Shown here piece after piece: positions 42,526 to 49,854 of a DNA stretch of 64,000 nucleotides (positions within the stretch are counted from its first letter, which is position 1; each line of letters opens with the position of its first letter). Source of the stretch: UBA1672 sp033851915 (lineage in GTDB: Bacteria; Pseudomonadota; Alphaproteobacteria; Micavibrionales; Micavibrionaceae); contig JAWSVM010000003.1 of the NCBI GenBank assembly GCA_033851915.1, forward strand, positions 124,001 to 188,000, read 5' to 3'. The notes below the pieces were generated by a model, which saw nothing but the letters and a program-made list of their open reading frames with translations, ran no database searches and had not been told where the DNA came from. A program made the position numbers and the translations under genes.

Positions 42526-42652
42526 ATCAACGCCACGAATGTCATTTTTGCATTATGAATCATTAATATCATAAATCGCGATTCACTTGAATGTAATTCG
42601 TAATTCTATACCGGATGGGTAACGCGCTTTGTCGCGTCCATGCGGTTTTTTT
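42526..42652 (+). ncRNA. Candidate small RNA or attenuated leader
   Basis: The transcript from the promoter above would end at a long hairpin, ACCG-x-ATGG with ACGCG (42610-42628) pairing with CGCGT, CCAT and CGGT (42633-42646), followed by seven T. That gives an RNA of about 125 bases. No ORF with a ribosome binding site is visible inside; the only ATG frame encodes 11 residues. TGAATC and GATTCA in its middle can form a second stem. It could be an independent phage small RNA or an attenuator leader for the capsid operon. Confidence 0.5.
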
Positions 42653-42654
42653 GT

Positions 42655-42696
42655 GCCAAAACGCAATAATTACACTGTATTCCACAGCGTTTTGGC
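42655..42696. repeat. Perfect 10-bp inverted repeat in the capsid leader
   Basis: GCCAAAACGC (42655-42664) and GCGTTTTGGC (42687-42696) are exact inverted copies with 22 bases between. It follows the candidate small RNA terminator and precedes the capsid gene by 100 bases. It could be a protein-binding dyad or a leader stem. No T-tract follows. The rest of 42697-42795 holds only the capsid ribosome binding site and weak hairpins. Confidence 0.6.
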
Positions 42697-42795
42697 ATTC
42701 TCCGCCCTTTATTTGGCCTTAAGACGCTTTCATACGCTTGGATAACCAAAAGACGGCTTTTTTCTAAACTCTAAACCATCAGAAAGAGGTTTAAT

Positions 42796-43629
42796 ATGTC
42801 TACAACAATAGATCAGGCCTTCATTAAGCAGTTCGAACGCGAAGTGCATGAAGCCTACCAACGTCAGGGTTCGAAGCTTCGTAACACTGTGCGTACAATA
42901 ACAGGTGTTAACGGTTCCAGTGCGGTTTTCCAAAAGGTCGGCAAAGGAACGGCCAGCACAAAAGCAACACATGGCATGGTGCCGGTGATGAATTTGGATC
43001 ACTCCAATATTGAAGTTATCCTGTCCGATTATTACGCAGGGGACTGGGTTGATCGTCTTGATGAACTGAAAACCAATATTGACGAGCGTCAGATTATCGC
43101 CAACGCCGGTGCGCAAGCTCTTGGCCGTAAAACGGATGAACTTGTGATTAATGCTTTGGCCAGTGCGACTGCGAATATCATTGCGGATAGTAACATTGGT
43201 TTGACCAAGGATAAAATCCTGAACGCGTTTGAAACATTTGGTGAAAATGATGTGCCTGATGATGGGCAACGCTTTTGTATCGTTGGCTGGAAACAGTGGA
43301 GCGATTTGCTCGCCATTGATGAATTCGTGAATGCGGATTATATCGGTGCGGAAAACCTTCCGTTCTCAAGTATCACACAAGCGAAAATGTTCCTCGGTAC
43401 GATTTTCATTCCACATTCGGGGCTTCCCGTTGATGGCAGTGATGTTCGTTCTTGTTACTATTATCACAAGACTGCCATAGGCCATGCCGCTGCCAGTGAT
43501 GTGCAAACTGATGTTTCATGGCACGGTGATCGTGCGTCCCATTTCGTCAATAACATGATGAGCCAAGGCGCTGGTCTGATTGATGAGACTGGAATTGTTA
43601 CAATCAATTGCGATGAAACCCCCGATTAA
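42796..43629 (+). CDS. Major capsid protein
   Basis: A 277-residue capsid protein by position after portal and scaffold and by the pattern MSTTIDQAFIKQFEREVHEAYQRQGSKLRNTVRT, YYAGDWVDRLDELKTNIDERQIIANAGAQALGRKTDELVINAL and IPHSGLP...CYYYHKTAIGHA, which is found in podovirus-like capsids (Phage_capsid_2-like). GAAAGAGG precedes the ATG. A strong terminator follows, so the capsid may be transcribed as a separate high-level unit, which would be useful for the most abundant virion protein. Confidence 0.88.
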   Translation: MSTTIDQAFIKQFEREVHEAYQRQGSKLRNTVRTITGVNGSSAVFQKVGKGTASTKATHGMVPVMNLDHSNIEVILSDYYAGDWVDRLDELKTNIDERQIIANAGAQALGRKTDELVINALASATANIIADSNIGLTKDKILNAFETFGENDVPDDGQRFCIVGWKQWSDLLAIDEFVNADYIGAENLPFSSITQAKMFLGTIFIPHSGLPVDGSDVRSCYYYHKTAIGHAAASDVQTDVSWHGDRASHFVNNMMSQGAGLIDETGIVTINCDETPD

Positions 43630-43653
43630 GAACTAGATTGGTTCTGGATTTTG

Positions 43654-43684
43654 CGCCTCGTATTTGAATATGCGGGGCGTTTTC
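43654..43684 (+). terminator. Intrinsic terminator of the capsid gene
   Basis: CGCCTCGTAT (43654-43663) pairs over 10 positions, two as G-U, with ATGCGGGGCG (43670-43679) around a 6-base loop, followed by TTTTCC. Confidence 0.8.
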
Positions 43685-43758
43685 CATTTCAAATTAAAGG
43701 GTTGTGACTGCAACCTCAGCGGTAATCCGCTGTTTTTTAAATCAAAAGGAGAATAGGG

Positions 43759-43998
43759 ATGGCTTATATAGCATCTGACTTAAGCGTACTTGCGTATGCG
43801 AATAACTTTACTTTATGGCACTTCACCAGCGTGGACGCCGATATTACAACAGGTGGTTATTTCAACACCGCAGTGGATATGCTGCGCGTGAATGATTTGA
43901 TTATCGCAAACATCGATACTGATGGTAGCCCGTCTACGACATTTTATGTTGTGACAGGCAATGACGGCAGCACTGTCACAATTACGGCTTATGCGTAA
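43759..43998 (+). CDS. Small post-capsid phage protein
   Basis: A 79-residue, Thr/Asp-rich, probably beta-structured protein (ITTGGYFNTAVDMLRVNDLIIANIDTDGSPSTTFYVVTGNDGSTVTITAY). AAAAGGAGAA precedes the ATG. The position right after the capsid suggests a decoration or head-completion protein, but no family is recognised. Confidence 0.7.
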   Translation: MAYIASDLSVLAYANNFTLWHFTSVDADITTGGYFNTAVDMLRVNDLIIANIDTDGSPSTTFYVVTGNDGSTVTITAYA

Positions 43999-44077
43999 GG
44001 TGTAACGTTTTGTGTGCAAGGCTTGACGCGCTCCTCACGCTCGCCTTGGCTGCATGTTATACGGTATCGAATTGGCA

Positions 44078-44254
44078 CAGCCCTGAGCTTTATGTAGTAC
44101 CAAGGACGCGACCGCGGCCTCGAACCTTATGGTTCGTAAGCCACCGTGGCGTTTGAACGTATAGTAAAGGACGCGACCGCGGCCTCGAACCTTATGGTTC
44201 GTAAGCCTACGTGGCGTTTGAACGTATATTAAGGTTTCAGGGCTGTTGCTTTTT
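44078..44254 (+). repeat. Twin stem-loop repeat inside the loop of a terminator (locus 1)
   Basis: Two copies of a 65-base unit (44102-44166 and 44167-44231) share the core GGACGCG, GCGGCCTCGAACC, GGTTCGTAAGCC and GTGGCGTTTGAACGTAT. GAACC and GGTTC form a hairpin with a 4-base loop. The pair is framed by an exact inverted repeat, CAGCCCTGA (44078-44086) and TCAGGGCTG (44237-44245), followed by CTTTTT, so the dimer appears to have landed in the loop of an intrinsic terminator. Gap 43999-44320 contains nothing else that can be called. Confidence 0.8.
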
Positions 44255-44320
44255 ATTGAATTTTCATAATGGGTGTGATACCTAGTTCTCTGTAATAATT
44301 GCGGATATGAGAAATTCATT

Positions 44321-44842
44321 ATGAGAAAAAAGCTGACAACTTCAGAAGACATGGTCGAAGAAGCCGAACGTTTTATCGATTGTTTTAATCATACATTGAT
44401 GACGCAATTGAATGAAGCGGGCATGGTTTCAAAGGAAGATGGTTCGTTACGCCGAAAGGTAAGGGCGAACTTTAACGATATTGACGGTATAAAGATACAT
44501 GTTGAAATTGCCCCTGATATGTCTGTTTCTGTTGAGAAGCTGGGGAAGACGATCGTTTTCGTTCCAAGCGAATCTGGTGACTCTTATGAATTTAAGAAAT
44601 CGAGGCTGGTATCTGCAGAAAAAGCGCGTGATATGCTGCGCGATGTTAATAACCATGTCAGGACGCAGGGGTTATCTTTTATTTTTGCGGCGGGAGGGGC
44701 CGGAAAAGTTACGGCGGATAGTGTTGAGAGCATTAAAAATGCAGAAGTATTCTATACAACCCGAAAAGATCGCGCGACGAGTGATCATACGCATGCCGCG
44801 ACAGAAGATGCGCGTGATGTTCTGGGGATAGACCCTCAATAA
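44321..44842 (+). CDS. Unknown 173-residue protein between head and tail genes
   Basis: No family is recognised. The protein begins MRKKLTTSEDMVEEAERFIDCFNHTLMTQL and mixes charged helices with a glycine-rich segment (FIFAAGGAGKVTAD) near residue 125. There is no signal peptide or membrane helix. It sits between the repeat dimer and a terminator, so it forms its own unit and is a likely moron rather than a virion part. Confidence 0.65.
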   Translation: MRKKLTTSEDMVEEAERFIDCFNHTLMTQLNEAGMVSKEDGSLRRKVRANFNDIDGIKIHVEIAPDMSVSVEKLGKTIVFVPSESGDSYEFKKSRLVSAEKARDMLRDVNNHVRTQGLSFIFAAGGAGKVTADSVESIKNAEVFYTTRKDRATSDHTHAATEDARDVLGIDPQ

Positions 44843-44867
44843 GTTTACAGCGTTTATAAGAATTTAC

Positions 44868-44892
44868 AGCCCTGCTTATGCGGGGCTTTTTA
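44868..44892 (+). terminator. Intrinsic terminator before the tail tubular A-like gene
   Basis: AGCCCTGC (44868-44875) pairs with GCGGGGCT (44880-44887) around TTAT, followed by TTTTT. It closes the 173-residue gene unit. Confidence 0.85.
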
Positions 44893-44927
44893 TGTTCACA
44901 GATTATAAAATTATCAGGAGAATTAAA

Positions 44928-45497
44928 ATGGCATTATCAGATATAGGCCTTAGCAGCCGTGCGCTTATCAGAATAGGCGCAGCCCCGATAACAGGCTTTG
45001 ACGAAGGCACAGCAGAAAGTGAGATTGCGGGTGCGTTATTTGCACAAGTACGCGATGCGTTGCTCTCTGCCTATGCATGGAGCTTTGCCAGCGGGCAAAT
45101 TGTGCTTAATCAACTGGCCAGTGCCCCGATTGCGGATTACAGCTATGCTTACGCGTTGCCCAATGACTTCTTACGTGCGTTGAGTGCAGGCAGTGGATCG
45201 CGTGGGCGGGGGCTGAATTATCGCATTGCCAGTGGTGCTTTGCATACCAATGCGCCTGATGTGATACTGAGCTATATTTTCAGACCGGAGGAAGAATCTT
45301 TCCCGCCATATTTCGATCAGGCACTGATAACGCGGCTTTCAGCGGAATTTACCATTCCTGTGACGGAAAATACCTCACGTGCGGAAAGTATGTTTGCGAT
45401 GGCAGAAAAGGAATTCCAGCGCGCTCGTCAAATTGATGCACAGCAAGATACACCGAATAAAATCGAGGATTTTACCCTGATTACGGTGCGGGATTAG
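44928..45497 (+). CDS. Tail tubular protein A-like (adaptor) protein
   Basis: A 189-residue protein from ATG 44928, which has CAGGAGA upstream; the longer reading from 44892 overlaps the terminator region. SSRALIRIGAAPITGFDEGTAESEIAGALFAQVRDALLSAYAWSFASGQ is the recognisable N-terminus of the T7 gp11-like family, and DQALITRLSAEFTIPVTEN the C-terminal half. It should form the ring joining portal and nozzle. Confidence 0.88.
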   Translation: MALSDIGLSSRALIRIGAAPITGFDEGTAESEIAGALFAQVRDALLSAYAWSFASGQIVLNQLASAPIADYSYAYALPNDFLRALSAGSGSRGRGLNYRIASGALHTNAPDVILSYIFRPEEESFPPYFDQALITRLSAEFTIPVTENTSRAESMFAMAEKEFQRARQIDAQQDTPNKIEDFTLITVRD

Positions 45498-45528
45498 ACG
45501 GCTGTGTAAGGCGAATTAGGTTGTTTTC

Positions 45529-45558
45529 TTGACGCCGCGATATCTTTTAGTTTAATAT
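45529..45558 (+). promoter_or_regulatory. Promoter of the 59-residue cassette
   Basis: TTGACG (45529-45534) and TAATAT (45553-45558) with an 18-base spacer. The surrounding 45 bases closely match the upstream region of the following paralogous gene (45880-45909). Confidence 0.6.
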
Positions 45559-45598
45559 AGAGGAAATGCGGATATAATTAATAAATTAGGTGAGAATA

Positions 45599-45778
45599 AT
45601 GAGTTTAGATGATCAGAAGAATATTAGCGATGAATTTCCTGATAGTGAGTTAGGTGCGGAAGCAGGTATTCCTGCACAGTATCATGCTGCGCCAGTTCAG
45701 CCACCGGTTAAAGGGGTGCCAACACATCCTGTTATAAAGCCGAGCGAAAATGAAGAAGAAGTTCTAGGTATAGGCTGA
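45599..45778 (+). CDS. Small acidic cassette protein, paralogue 1
   Basis: A 59-residue acidic, proline-rich protein with GELGAEAGIPAQYH-like text (SELGAEAGIPAQYH) and an end VLGIG. ATG 45599 follows AGGTGAG. It is a paralogue of the next gene, sharing promoter, ribosome binding site, protein motifs and terminator. No membrane segment and no known domain. The invariant Gly-Ile-Gly end suggests that the C-terminus is functional. Confidence 0.7.
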   Translation: MSLDDQKNISDEFPDSELGAEAGIPAQYHAAPVQPPVKGVPTHPVIKPSENEEEVLGIG

Positions 45779-45806
45779 TTTTTGGCATTATAAAAGAATG
45801 ATAAGA

Positions 45807-45830
45807 ACCGTCCGTTTGGGCGGTTTTTTT
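45807..45830 (+). terminator. Intrinsic terminator of paralogue 1
   Basis: ACCGTCC (45807-45813), loop GTTT, GGGCGGT (45818-45824), then seven T. The same stem is used after paralogue 2 and, in shortened form, at 52817. Confidence 0.9.
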
Positions 45831-45879
45831 GTGTTTCAGGGCGGATCATACTTAGAAAAGCACCGTATTAGGCGTTTTC

Positions 45880-45909
45880 TTGACGGCGCGGTGTGTTTTA
45901 ATTTAACAT
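45880..45909 (+). promoter_or_regulatory. Promoter of the 80-residue cassette
   Basis: TTGACG (45880-45885) and TAACAT (45904-45909) with an 18-base spacer; homologous to 45529-45558 in both elements and spacer. Confidence 0.55.
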
Positions 45910-45953
45910 AGAGTAGATTATCGCGTGTTATTATAAATTAAGGTGAGCATTTA

Positions 45954-46196
45954 GTGGGTTCGGATAAGTTTTTGCATAGATTAAAGAATATTGATACGGA
46001 GTGGCCGGAGAGTGATTTGGGCGCTGAGGCTAGCGTACCTCCGCAATATCACAAGAGTGCTGCTGATGTTAAGGTCGAGGCTGAAAAGGACGCCGAGGTG
46101 AATAAAGATGCTACTAAGGATGTTGAGCCTAAAAGATCGTCATATCCCACTGTGAAACCGAACGATAATATAGATGACATACTGGGTATAGGGTAA
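45954..46196 (+). CDS. Small acidic cassette protein, paralogue 2
   Basis: An 80-residue protein starting with GTG at 45954, behind AAGGTGAG; alignment with paralogue 1 puts this GTG exactly where the other has ATG. SDLGAEASVPPQYH and the end ILGIG match paralogue 1. The middle differs: a Lys/Glu/Asp-rich, helical stretch of about 25 residues (VKVEAEKDAEVNKDATKDVE) has been gained or lost. Function unknown. Confidence 0.7.
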   Translation: MGSDKFLHRLKNIDTEWPESDLGAEASVPPQYHKSAADVKVEAEKDAEVNKDATKDVEPKRSSYPTVKPNDNIDDILGIG

Positions 46197-46222
46197 CCCT
46201 GCATTCATAAATAACAGTACGA

Positions 46223-46247
46223 ACCGTCCATTTGGGCGGTTTTTTTG
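46223..46247 (+). terminator. Intrinsic terminator of paralogue 2
   Basis: ACCGTCC (46223-46229), loop ATTT, GGGCGGT (46234-46240), followed by seven T. Confidence 0.9.
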
Positions 46248-46276
46248 TGCCTGAATTTAAACTTTGAATATGTACC

Positions 46277-46402
46277 AAGGACGCGATTGCGGCCTCGAGC
46301 TGAATGGTTCGTAAGTCACCGTGGCGTTTGAACGTATATCAAGGACGCGACTGCGGCCTCGAACCGAGTGGTTCGTAAGCCTACGTGGCGTTTGAACGTA
46401 TA
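46277..46402 (+). repeat. Twin stem-loop repeat (locus 2)
   Basis: Two further copies of the unit described at 44102-44231 (46277-46340 and 46341-46402). In both loci the first unit ends ..CACCGTGGCG and the second ..CTACGTGGCG, and both dimers are preceded by GTACC, so the dimer moved or was copied as one piece. The central hairpin keeps pairing although the loop differs (GAAT, GAGT) and one arm uses G-U pairs (GAGCT with GGTTC). Here it lies 30 bases after a terminator and just before a tail gene. Confidence 0.8.
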
Positions 46403-46429
46403 AAAACGTATATAAAAGAAAGAATAATC

Positions 46430-48328
46430 ATGACTAGAATTAGAGATATGAAAACCACTTTCACGGCGGGTGAAGTCTCGCCTGAATTATTGGGGCGGGG
46501 GGATTTACGTGCCTATGATAATGGCGCTTTGGCGCTGCGCAATGTGTTTATCAACCCGACAGGCGGCGTAAAGCGTCGCTTTGGGCTGGGCTATATCGAT
46601 AGCGCAGCGGGCGATGGTAAATTGATCGCCTTCGAATTTAATACGCAACAAACGGCGTTGCTAGTCATCACAGATAGGCAAATTGATGTTTATTCCTCCG
46701 GCGTGAAAGAGGCCACAATTCCCGCGCCGTGGAGCGAAGCGCAGATATCCCAAATCGCATGGACACAGAGCGCGGATACATTGCTGATGGTGCATCCTGA
46801 CATATCACCTAAAAAGCTGGTGCGCAGTGGTATGGGCGTGTGGAGCTTAAGTGATTGGAGCTTTTTCACCGATGAGAACATCATTTACCACCCATATTTC
46901 AAATTCGCCGAGAGCGAAGTCACTCTGACCCCAAGCGCCACAACGGGCAGTATTACGCTGACCGCGTCTGCGGATGTGTTTGTGGCAGGGCATGAGGGCA
47001 CGCGTCTGCGTGTTGGCGGCAAAGATGTGGAGATTACCGATTACGATTCGCCAACCGTGGTGACTGTGACGGTGATCGAGGATTTACTCACCACAGACCC
47101 TACTATTGACTGGTTTGAACAGGTTTTTAGTGCCGTGCACGGATATCCCGTAAGTGTGGCGTTTCATCAAGATAGGCTTGTGATTGGTGGCTCGCGTGAT
47201 TTGCCGAACCGCTTATGGTTTTCCAAATCGGGGGATTTGTTTAACTTTGATTTGGGGGAGGGGTTGGACGGTGAAGCAATTGAATTTGCGATCCTGTCCG
47301 ATCAGGTGAATGCGATACGGGGGATATTCTCCTCTCGTCATTTACAGTTATTTACCAGTGGCGCGGAATGGATGGTCACCGGCGATCCGTTGACCCCGTC
47401 TTCGGTGCAGATCAGACGCCAAACCCGCACGGGATCACGCATTGATCGCTATATTCCGCCTGTGAATGTGGATGGAGCGACGCTTTATGTTGCGCGCAAC
47501 GCACAGGAAATTCATGAATATCTCTATACGGATTTAGAGGCCGCCTATACTTCCACCGATCTGGCATTATTATCGCGTCATGTGGTTGAAAACCCTGTGG
47601 ATCAGGATTACGATCAGAAGAACAGATTGCTGTTCGTGGTGCGTGGAGATGGCAGATTCGCCAGCTTAACGGCGTTCCGCGCAGAAAAAGTCTCCGCTTG
47701 GACATTGCATGAAACCGATGGTCTGGTGAAGTCTGTCTCTGTGGTTGGAGATGATGTTTATATGCTGATCGAGCGTGATGGCGCGTTCCTGATTGAACAG
47801 TTTGATGTGGCGCTACATCTGGACTCTGCCTTATCGGGAGAAGTCGGCTCGCCAGCAAGCATGTGGTCGGGGCTGGATCATCTGGAGGGTAAAGAGGTCT
47901 CTATCGTTGCTGATGGTGCGGTACTTGCACCTCAAACAGTGATAGGCGGACAAATTACTTTGGCCGAGCCGGCCAGCACAATTGAGATTGGCCTACCTTA
48001 TACCCATATCGTAGAGCCTTTGCCCCCTAATGAAGTAGGGCAGGTCGGATCGGGGCGAAAACTGCGTCTGGTTGAGGCAATTTTTCGTCTGAAAGATACG
48101 GCGGCTCTGCGCCTTGATGTCGGACGCGGCGCGCAGGATATATCGCTGAAACAATTTGGTGAGGATGATATCCTTGATGGCGCTGCGCCGATTATCAGCG
48201 GTGATGTGAAAGTGCGCAGCTTGGGCTGGCAAAAGGACGGGACGCAACCCCTCTGGCGGATAGAGCAAAGTGCGCCTCTGCCGTTCACGTTGCTCTCTGT
48301 TAGTTCGGAAATCAAAGTTAACGATTAA
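46430..48328 (+). CDS. Tail tubular protein B-like (nozzle/stabilisation) protein
   Basis: A 632-residue protein from ATG 46430; the frame's earlier start runs through the repeat. TTFTAGEVSPELLGRGDLRAYDNGALALRNVFINPTGGVKRRFGLGYI is the hallmark opening of podovirus nozzle-type proteins (T7 gp12-like family). SAVHGYPVSVAFHQDRLVIGGSRDLPNRLWFSKSGDLFNF is a second signature. It forms the tail nozzle below the adaptor ring, and its adjacency to the tail tubular A-like gene fits. Confidence 0.88.
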   Translation: MTRIRDMKTTFTAGEVSPELLGRGDLRAYDNGALALRNVFINPTGGVKRRFGLGYIDSAAGDGKLIAFEFNTQQTALLVITDRQIDVYSSGVKEATIPAPWSEAQISQIAWTQSADTLLMVHPDISPKKLVRSGMGVWSLSDWSFFTDENIIYHPYFKFAESEVTLTPSATTGSITLTASADVFVAGHEGTRLRVGGKDVEITDYDSPTVVTVTVIEDLLTTDPTIDWFEQVFSAVHGYPVSVAFHQDRLVIGGSRDLPNRLWFSKSGDLFNFDLGEGLDGEAIEFAILSDQVNAIRGIFSSRHLQLFTSGAEWMVTGDPLTPSSVQIRRQTRTGSRIDRYIPPVNVDGATLYVARNAQEIHEYLYTDLEAAYTSTDLALLSRHVVENPVDQDYDQKNRLLFVVRGDGRFASLTAFRAEKVSAWTLHETDGLVKSVSVVGDDVYMLIERDGAFLIEQFDVALHLDSALSGEVGSPASMWSGLDHLEGKEVSIVADGAVLAPQTVIGGQITLAEPASTIEIGLPYTHIVEPLPPNEVGQVGSGRKLRLVEAIFRLKDTAALRLDVGRGAQDISLKQFGEDDILDGAAPIISGDVKVRSLGWQKDGTQPLWRIEQSAPLPFTLLSVSSEIKVND

Positions 48329-48364
48329 TTGTGTTTATAGACATAATACAGTACAATAATTGGC

Positions 48365-49192
48365 ATGATTGCTGAAATATTTGATAATGAGATAAAAGGT
48401 CGTCTTCGTTCGTCCCAAGATAAATCCGGATTAAGTTCTGATTTGTCCTTGAATGATTTAGCACCAATTTTTACCAAGATGCGATTACCACTTCCCGAAG
48501 ATGGTGTGAATATATCCAGAACGAATGAGGGTGGATATAACTTGATGTTGAATCGTTATAGTGCGGTTTTGCGTATTTATCCAAATTCAAAAGATTCTGA
48601 TGATGAAGGGAAACGCTTGGCACATTTGTATCACCCTGATGTTCTGCCGGCTATCGGACTTATACAGTCTGAAGGCTTTGCTATGGAGCTGATCGGTGGG
48701 AAACCGCATAGCCAAGATTCAGAGTTTAAGCGTTTGCTGGTCTCTAAGCGTATTGAGAGGGACACCGGGTTTTGGGAGCGTCCGTTGGTGTATAATTTTG
48801 CGGATGTTGAAGGCAAGCCCAAGAATTTGGATGTCGTTGGCGAGCATAAAATTGAAAATTATGAGAAATATGGTCAGCGCAGTCTTATTCAAAAAATGTT
48901 TGGTCAAAAGAGTTTGCTGGATAAGCTATTGGATGAAAGCAAACCATATGAGTCTTTACAGCAATCTTTCTATGAAGCATGGACGGATGAAATATCGTTC
49001 GATGATTTCTGGAAAGAGATGGAGGCAGCTAAAGCCTCTGGATTATTGTCTGATGGGTGGAATGATAGCCCTTTTTCTATGTCAGTCCCTTACAAAGGTG
49101 ACATCATTGCTCTCGCTGATGCGTATGAAGTGCGGTTGAAGGTGTTCCATGGTGAACCTGTGACAGGGCCACAACATATAAATCATATGTGA
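48365..49192 (+). CDS. Unknown 275-residue cassette protein
   Basis: The protein starts MIAEIFDNEIKGRLRSSQDKSG and has a mixed alpha/beta middle: GGYNLMLNRYSAVLRIYPNSKDSDDEGKRLAHLYHPDVLPAIGLIQSEGFAMELIGGKP resembles the N-lobe of a kinase-like fold, but I see no catalytic HxD/DFG motifs, so this is only an impression. A weak promoter (TTAACG at 48318, CATAAT at 48342, 18-base spacer) precedes it and a terminator follows. Not a recognisable virion component; likely a moron. Confidence 0.65.
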   Translation: MIAEIFDNEIKGRLRSSQDKSGLSSDLSLNDLAPIFTKMRLPLPEDGVNISRTNEGGYNLMLNRYSAVLRIYPNSKDSDDEGKRLAHLYHPDVLPAIGLIQSEGFAMELIGGKPHSQDSEFKRLLVSKRIERDTGFWERPLVYNFADVEGKPKNLDVVGEHKIENYEKYGQRSLIQKMFGQKSLLDKLLDESKPYESLQQSFYEAWTDEISFDDFWKEMEAAKASGLLSDGWNDSPFSMSVPYKGDIIALADAYEVRLKVFHGEPVTGPQHINHM

Positions 49193-49219
49193 AGATAATC
49201 GCTAATGCGATGTATCAGA

Positions 49220-49246
49220 AGCAGCCTTTATGGGCTGTTTTTTTAT
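49220..49246 (+). terminator. Intrinsic terminator after the 275-residue gene
   Basis: AGCAGCC and GGGCTGT pair around TTTAT (core arms 49222-49226 and 49233-49237), followed by seven T. Confidence 0.85.
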
Positions 49247-49282
49247 TTTTAAATCCATTCAAAAAAAGAAAAGGAATAGAAC

Positions 49283-49786
49283 ATGGCTTCTTTAGTGCCT
49301 ATTTTAACTAGTACGATTGTGTCTCAAGGCGTAGGGTTTATCGCCAGTGAACTTTCAGGCAGCAGGTCGAGTAATAAGCAAGATGCAGCATTACAGCAAT
49401 TACGCGCGCAACAATCCTTGCAAGAGCAACAGGCCGCGGCTGATGCGACGTTAAGCCGGCAAAAGATTGCACTTGATGCGGGAAATGCGGAAGAAGAGCG
49501 CAAAAAAGCTTTGCGCCGCGCGGTCTCTCGTCAACGTGCTAATTTCGGCGCGCAAGGAATCAGCTCCGGCGGTGGGTCGGCGCAGGCTGTATTATTGGGC
49601 TTGTTCGAAGAATCTGATGCCGAGAAGCAAAAGCGTGCACAGCTTGATGCGCTGCGCTTAACCTCAATAGATCAAGATTTGGGGCAGCAAAAATCTTTGA
49701 ATGTTCTGCAACGCACGCAATTACAGGAAAAGCAAAAAATAACCCAGTTATCGGCGCGTGAACGCCTGTTTGGCTCTTTGTTTTAA
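49283..49786 (+). CDS. Internal virion (gp14-like) or tail-assembly protein
   Basis: A 167-residue protein with a short hydrophobic start (LVPILTSTIVSQGVGFIASEL) followed by a long Gln/Ala/Lys-rich helix, then RRAVSRQRANFGAQGISSGGGSAQAVLLGLFEESDAEKQKR. This resembles the small internal virion proteins of podoviruses (T7 gp14 position) that pass into the host envelope at ejection. The large gp15 and gp16 equivalents expected next are absent. AAAAGGAATAG precedes the ATG. Confidence 0.7.
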   Translation: MASLVPILTSTIVSQGVGFIASELSGSRSSNKQDAALQQLRAQQSLQEQQAAADATLSRQKIALDAGNAEEERKKALRRAVSRQRANFGAQGISSGGGSAQAVLLGLFEESDAEKQKRAQLDALRLTSIDQDLGQQKSLNVLQRTQLQEKQKITQLSARERLFGSLF

Positions 49787-49819
49787 GTATGTTTTTGAAG
49801 AGTATAATATAAATTATTT

Positions 49820-49848
49820 TTGACGTATTTGTTCGTTTTATGTAATAC
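49820..49848 (+). promoter_or_regulatory. Promoter placing the next gene on a leaderless mRNA
   Basis: TTGACG (49820-49825) and TAATAC (49843-49848) with a 17-base spacer. The ATG of the next gene is at 49855, six bases after the -10 element, so transcription and translation would start at nearly the same base. Confidence 0.6.
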
Positions 49849-49854
49849 TTCCCA

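Noticed and set aside
44102..46402. The repeated units as a CRISPR array
   Set aside because: Only two directly adjacent units per site with no spacers, dissimilar spacing, and no cas genes nearby.
46385..46429. Extended N-terminus of the nozzle-like protein
   Set aside because: It would be encoded by the end of the repeat unit and lacks a ribosome binding site; the family motif begins just after ATG 46430.
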